Assembly (NCBI GenBank): GCA_947176325.1
Contig: CAMWQD010000017.1
Span: 1 to 11,368 of the forward strand
Direction of reading: 5' to 3'
Length of the DNA stretch: 11,368 bases
Origin: an uncultured Bacteroidales bacterium
Lineage (GTDB): Bacteria; Bacteroidota; Bacteroidia; Bacteroidales; P3
Shown here: positions 9,901-11,368 of the stretch, in pieces
Position numbering within the stretch: position 1 is the stretch's first letter
Layout: the number at the start of each line of letters is the position of its first letter
Program-made: the position numbers and the translations under genes
The notes under the pieces: generated by a model
The model's input: the letters and a program-made list of their open reading frames with translations, nothing else
Told to the model about the DNA's origin: nothing
Databases searched by the model: none

Positions 9901-11368
9901 GGCTACGACTCGCTCTACATCGACTTGTCCGAATGCAACTACATCGAGGCTCAGAGTCCGGTTACGGGCAATGAAGTCTGCGAAGGCGACAGTGTACGCT
10001 TCAATATCACCGTGGGCGGCACGCACGCCGGCAACCCGCAGCGTATCTGGCAGATAAGCACAGACGGCGGCAATACGTGGAGCAACATTTCCACGGGCAG
10101 CGACTATAAGGCCGAAAACACGAGCCTGCTTGTACGCAGCGCCAAGGCTTCCATGAACAACGCCCTCTACCGCATGGTATTCGTTCCCGATGCCACGCTG
10201 GATATGAGTTGCGATACCCTCTACAGTCTGCCTTACGAACTCAAGGTGAACGCCGCGGGCCGCACCCTTTCCGCCGGCTTGCAGGATCCGGGTGCAATCT
10301 GCGACGATGAAGCCACGATAACCTTCACCCTCAACGGCAACTTCGAAGAAGGCGACCTCTACGAATGGTATGTGAACGACGTGGCTGTAGGGCAGGGCAG
10401 TGCTTCGCTCACGCTCAACCGCGCCCGCATCGCCCACGGCGACCAGCTCAAGGCCGTGGTGAAAGCCTCCGCACAGGCTTGCGCCGACAACCAGGAAGTT
10501 GTAGACACGCTCACGATTAAGATTAATCCCGCGCTCACGCTCCGTGCTTGGGCCGACACCATCATCAACCGGAACACGCAAGCCGCGCTCCATGCCGACG
10601 CACAAGGCGGCACCGCGCCCTTCACCTATGCTTGGAAGCAGTCTGCCTACACGCAGGATGCCGCTTCGGCCCACACCTTCACCACCACCCTCGCTGCAAC
10701 CCGCTTGTTCGAGGTGGAAGCCACCGACCAAGCCGGTTGCAAGGCCACGGCTCAGGTACGGGTGAGCGTAACCGACACCTGCATCGACGGCATCGTGATT
10801 GCCGGCGACAACCAGACCAAGACCGTCTTCGACCTCTGTCAAGACTCCGCCATCACCTTCGATGCCTTAGTGAGCGGCGGTATGCCCGGCGGCTATACCC
10901 TCTCGTGGACGGTTTCGCCCACGCTGCCCGCCGCTGACCTCGTTACCTCGGCCAACGGCGCCAGCCTGTGGCTCAAACCCTCCGTAGCGGGTGTATTCAC
11001 CCTCACCGCCCGCGTAACCGACACCACGGCCCTCGGCGCGGCCCTCTGCACCTCGGCCCAACGCACGCACACCGCCATCGTGACGCTGAACGTAAGCGCT
11101 CCCACCACCTATGCCGTGAGCGTGGCCGAAACCGATGCCCTCTGCGAAAAGAACGTTCAGGAAGGCGAATTCGGCCTCCAGGCCACCGTGACGGGCATCA
11201 CCGACTACACCTTGGCTTGGTATAGAATCCGCAACAACGTTGAAATTGCCCTCGGCAACGGTTCCACTACGCTCATCCTCACCGACGCCGTAGACGAAGA
11301 CCTCTACTATGCAGTGGTTACCCCGCTCGAAAACTGCGTGGATGCCGCCTCCCGCCACAGCGACACCG
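1..11368 (+). CDS. Giant multidomain Ig/PKD-like surface protein, internal fragment (both ends missing)
   Basis: Frame 1 is open across the window (3,789 codons). I translated it in full and found no stop, and there is no start context at base 1. The product is a chain of about 36 beta-sandwich domains of roughly 75-110 residues. Most carry a B-strand Cys followed by G/D-D/E, a W-Y-x-N-G-like C strand (W66, W264, W537, W807, W902, W1005, W1553, W1647, W2222, W2984, W3078, W3177, W3457, W3740), a late Cys and a closing strand rich in DT-hydrophobic. These are hallmarks of Bacteroidota extracellular repeat proteins such as adhesins and SprB-like gliding proteins. No enzyme motif, transmembrane segment, signal peptide or type IX C-terminal domain is visible, but both termini lie outside. 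The inferred role is adhesion or a surface fibre. Base 1 falls in the last strands of an Ig-like domain (C7, then DTI) and the end falls in another. The repeat architecture is certain; the function is not. Confidence 0.95.
964..1776 (+). other. Ig-like domain carrying lectin-like insertion 1 (residues 322-592)
   Basis: The first strand of an Ig-like domain (Y329 to C338) is followed by about 175 residues of a different fold. The Ig pattern then resumes with the core W537-Y-V-N-N, an E-D-G-D turn at 561-564, C576 and a closing strand. The two Ig cysteines (338 and 576) are 238 residues apart, against about 69 in an ordinary neighbour such as residues 1503-1608 (Cys 1522 and 1591). The same arrangement occurs in the other two lectin-bearing domains. 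It is equally possible that the lectin-like part sits between two sandwich domains, the first of them degenerate. Confidence 0.6.
1027..1545 (+). other. Lectin-like (concanavalin A/SPRY-like) domain, copy 1 (residues 343-515)
   Basis: This segment departs from the Ig pattern. It has N374-W375, then S-G-A-V-S and G-G-N-G-V-V, a 'FGL' at 406-408, 'DYAIYL' at 421-426, 'L-x-V-Y-E-x-G' at 432-438, G449-D-V-F, and N466-G467 followed by 'FYTS'. I recognise this as the layout of a jelly-roll domain seen in many bacterial exoproteins, in which a short strand reading 'V-x-Y-x-K-N-G-x-x-x-Y' follows 'G-D-x-F/L'. Such domains are usually taken as carbohydrate- or protein-binding, but no ligand can be assigned here. 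This is the longest and best preserved of the three copies. It also has a loop rich in His and Cys (H489, H491, C493, H501, H502) that the other two lack. Confidence 0.65.
1777..3756 (+). other. Seven Ig/PKD-like domains (residues 593-1252)
   Basis: Approximate domains are 593-671, 672-766, 767-857, 858-958, 959-1057, 1058-1147 and 1148-1252. The first has 'ADT' at 602-604, C608-R-G-D and 'S-Y-R-W-E-P' at 622-627, the classic Bacteroidota PKD/Ig form. The second begins 'P-D-L-G-K-D' with C686. The third to fifth have cores W807-Y-K-N-G, W902-Y-V-N-N and W1005-Y-L-D-D. The last starts with C1147 and has C1162 in I-C-H-D-D-T. This run separates the first lectin-bearing domain from block A. Its final four domains (Ig, Ig, PKD-type, linker-Cys Ig) follow the same order as domains two to five of blocks A and B, so it may be a more eroded version of the same block. 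Confidence 0.7.
3172..3441 (+). other. PKD-type domain with W-S-T-S-G-D-G signature (residues 1058-1147)
   Basis: It opens with 'A-D-A-G-P-D-T' (1064-1070), has W1092-S-T-S-G-D-G, then 'H-P-T-Y-I-L-G' and a long strand 'S-I-V-L-Y-L-H-V'. This matches a widespread Bacteroidota sandwich domain of the form 'AGPD..., WSTSGDGxF, PTYxPGxxD, VxLxL'. It has only two cysteines, C1134 and C1147, and no B-strand Cys. The four comparable domains at residues 1703-1788, 1988-2074, 3231-3312 and 3507-3594 share this layout. Confidence 0.7.
3808..4284 (+). other. Lectin-like domain, copy 2 (residues 1270-1428)
   Basis: It aligns by eye to copy 1 through 'DYGFYL' (1341-1346), 'F-T-V-Y-N-E-G' (1351-1357), G1371-D-V-F, and N1390-G1391. 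The spacing from G-D to N-G is 19 residues, against 17 in the other copies. The front part is less like copy 1: a W1283 and an 'A-Y-G-L-A-N' stretch stand where copy 1 has the N-W and F-G-L signatures. It contains one Cys (1297). The host Ig-like domain contributes C1265 before it and C1489 after it, with W1454 as the core tryptophan. Confidence 0.6.
5362..5691 (+). other. Ig-like domain with W-Q-x-S-x-D-G-G-x-T-W motif, copy A (residues 1788-1897)
   Basis: The core is W1824-Q-I-S-A-D-G-G-N-T-W1834, followed by Y1842, the strand 'S-T-L-K-I-K-P' and 'V-R-F-R-A-A-V'. This is a common Bacteroidota Ig-like form in which the C strand reads 'WQ-S-DGG-TW'. The B-strand Cys is 1801 in C-A-G-D-S. The later Cys is 1884. 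The opening Cys 1788 probably belongs to the fold of the preceding PKD-type domain. Confidence 0.75.
6832..7086 (+). other. SprB-repeat-like domain (residues 2278-2362)
   Basis: The second half reads 'Y-T-I-D-S-G-R-T-W' (2319-2327), 'F-F-G-N-L-A-E-G-R-Y-Y-V-G-V' (2332-2345) and 'D-D-G-C' (2348-2351). This matches the SprB-repeat pattern 'Y-s-i-d-G-g-t-W ... F-x-N-L-x-x-G-x-Y-x-V-x-V-x-D-x-x-G-C' known from Flavobacterium gliding adhesins and other Bacteroidota surface proteins. Only one copy is present in the window. It directly follows block A. The motif alone does not imply gliding. Confidence 0.65.
7087..7386 (+). other. Ig_7-like domain (residues 2363-2462)
   Basis: Cys 2382 in A-C-N-G-K opens the B strand. 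The core is I-Y-W2405-Y-E-D-S, followed by 'L-L-K-R-S-P-E-Y', then a strand 'V-Y-E-F-W-A-V-E-A' and C2452-V-G-K. The layout 'C-x-G, I-x-W-Y-x-x, x-L-x-x-G/S-x-x-Y, Y-x-x-x-A, C' is that of the Ig_7-type domains found beside SprB-like repeats in Bacteroidota exoproteins. I see no counterpart in the other parts of the window. Confidence 0.6.
7387..8436 (+). other. Four Ig-like domains between SprB/Ig_7 segment and block B (residues 2463-2812)
   Basis: Approximate domains are 2463-2556, 2557-2645, 2646-2735 and 2736-2812. B-strand cysteines are C2477 (I-C-P-D-D-T), C2579 (C-P-G-E-T), C2659 (I-C-Y-E-P-D) and C2750 (C-A-G-T). The domains are short, and in the second and fourth the core W-Y-x-N-G is replaced by other residues (F-W-P-G-D at 2598-2602, L-W-Q-P at 2772-2775). 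The first resembles residues 1148-1252, which also open with an extra Cys and have I-C-x-D-D-T. They lead directly into the lectin-bearing domain of block B. Confidence 0.65.
8497..8889 (+). other. Lectin-like domain, copy 3, shortened (residues 2833-2963)
   Basis: The diagnostic part is kept: 'Y-S-F-Y-M' (2876-2880), 'L-Y-I-Y-L-S-G' (2890-2896), G2910-D-M-L, and N2927-G2928 followed by 'E-L-L-Y-S'. It is about 130 residues, against about 160-175 in copies 1 and 2, and has no Cys inside. The N-terminal N-W/F-G-L part of copy 1 is not obvious. The host Ig-like domain supplies C2828 before it and W2984-Y-I-N-G and C3020 after it. Confidence 0.58.
9061..9090 (+). repeat. Short direct repeat of GACACCCTTGTG
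   Basis: The 12-mer occurs at 9061-9072 and 9079-9090 with 6 bases between, and encodes D-T-L-V twice in frame. It sits in the closing strand of the lectin-bearing Ig domain of block B. The equivalent place in block A has 'C-D-T-L-Y-A-Y-D-T-L', so the doubled D-T-L is inherited in the protein rather than being a new DNA duplication. Confidence 0.8.
9931..10254 (+). other. Ig-like domain with W-Q-x-S-x-D-G-G-x-T-W motif, copy B (residues 3311-3418)
   Basis: This is the block B counterpart of residues 1788-1897. It has C3327-E-G-D-S, the core W3350-Q-I-S-T-D-G-G-N-T-W3360, Y3368, 'L-L-V-R-S', 'L-Y-R-M-V-F' and C3404. The surrounding sequence is strongly diverged from copy A, while the core decapeptide-like motif differs at a single residue (A versus T). 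Confidence 0.75.

Larger units (their letters stand above)
8437..11368 (+). repeat. Nine-domain super-repeat, block B (residues 2813-3789, cut by window end)
   Basis: The order repeats block A: lectin-bearing Ig (2813-3034), Ig with D-L-R-Y-N-W-Y (3035-3131), Ig with V-D-W-Y-L-N-G (3132-3230), PKD-type with V-E-A-G-D-D (3231-3312), Ig with W-Q-I-S-T-D-G-G (3312-3418), Ig (3419-3506), PKD-type with R-A-W-A-D-T (3507-3594), a larger PKD-like domain (3592-3699) and Ig with W-Y-R-I-R-N-N (3700-3789, incomplete). It stops within a few residues of the point where block A hands over to the SprB-repeat-like domain. Third positions look more C-rich than in block A, with many ACC, GCC and CTC codons. 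Confidence 0.88.

Noticed and set aside
3529..10842. Minus-strand open frame of 2,437 codons
   Set aside because: It lies exactly in register with the sense codons and is open only because TTA, CTA and TCA are avoided there. Its translation is low in structure, rich in V, G, A, R and H, and has no domain I recognise, while the sense translation shows clear Ig/PKD-like domains throughout.
10867..11358. Minus-strand open frame of 163 codons
   Set aside because: Same register and same cause as the longer antisense frame. It is simply the next piece beyond the single sense TTA at 10867-10869.
1..11368. CRISPR array, phase-variable simple repeats, transposon ends or RNA genes
   Set aside because: No regularly spaced identical repeats, homopolymer or short tandem tracts, terminal inverted repeats or tRNA/rRNA-like stretches were seen. 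All of the sequence is accounted for by the one coding frame.

Overview
The whole window is the inside of one giant gene on the + strand. Frame 1 (codons starting at base 1, 4, 7 and so on) is open from the first base to the last, giving 3,789 sense codons with no stop. Neither the start nor the stop of the gene is present. There is no intergenic DNA, promoter, ribosome binding site, terminator, RNA gene, insertion sequence or CRISPR array to describe. Residue numbers below count from base 1.

The product is a surface or secreted protein of more than about 0.4 MDa. It is built from roughly 36 beta-sandwich domains of the Ig-like and PKD-like kinds typical of Bacteroidota exoproteins. Recurrent signatures are a Cys near the start of the domain (C-x-G/D-D/E), a central W-Y-x-N-G, a second Cys near the end, and a closing 'DT-hydrophobic' strand. 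Domain style, GC-rich third positions and an almost complete lack of TTA, CTA and TCA codons suggest a GC-rich member of the Bacteroidales or a relative. This is inferred from style only, and no genus can be named.

Layout: residues 1-321 (bases 1-963) are plain Ig-like domains. Residues 322-592 (964-1776) are an Ig-like domain that appears to carry a lectin-like domain inside it. Residues 593-1252 (1777-3756) are seven Ig/PKD-like domains. Residues 1253-2277 (3757-6831) are block A, nine domains headed by the second lectin-like insertion. Residues 2278-2812 (6832-8436) are six further domains, including one SprB-repeat-like and one Ig_7-like domain. Residues 2813-3789 (8437-11368) are block B, which repeats the nine domains of block A in the same order, again headed by a lectin-like insertion, and is cut by the window end.

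The main results of reading the translation are a higher-order repeat of about 1,520 residues, a lectin-like module that seems nested within an Ig-like domain three times, two different cysteine layouts in the sandwich domains, and dense D-S/T-hydrophobic motifs that match the Bacteroides O-glycosylation consensus. The likely role is a long adhesive or matrix-like fibre on the cell surface. Export route and anchoring cannot be judged because both termini are missing. The very long open frame on the opposite strand (3529-10842) is explained by codon choice and is not annotated as a gene.
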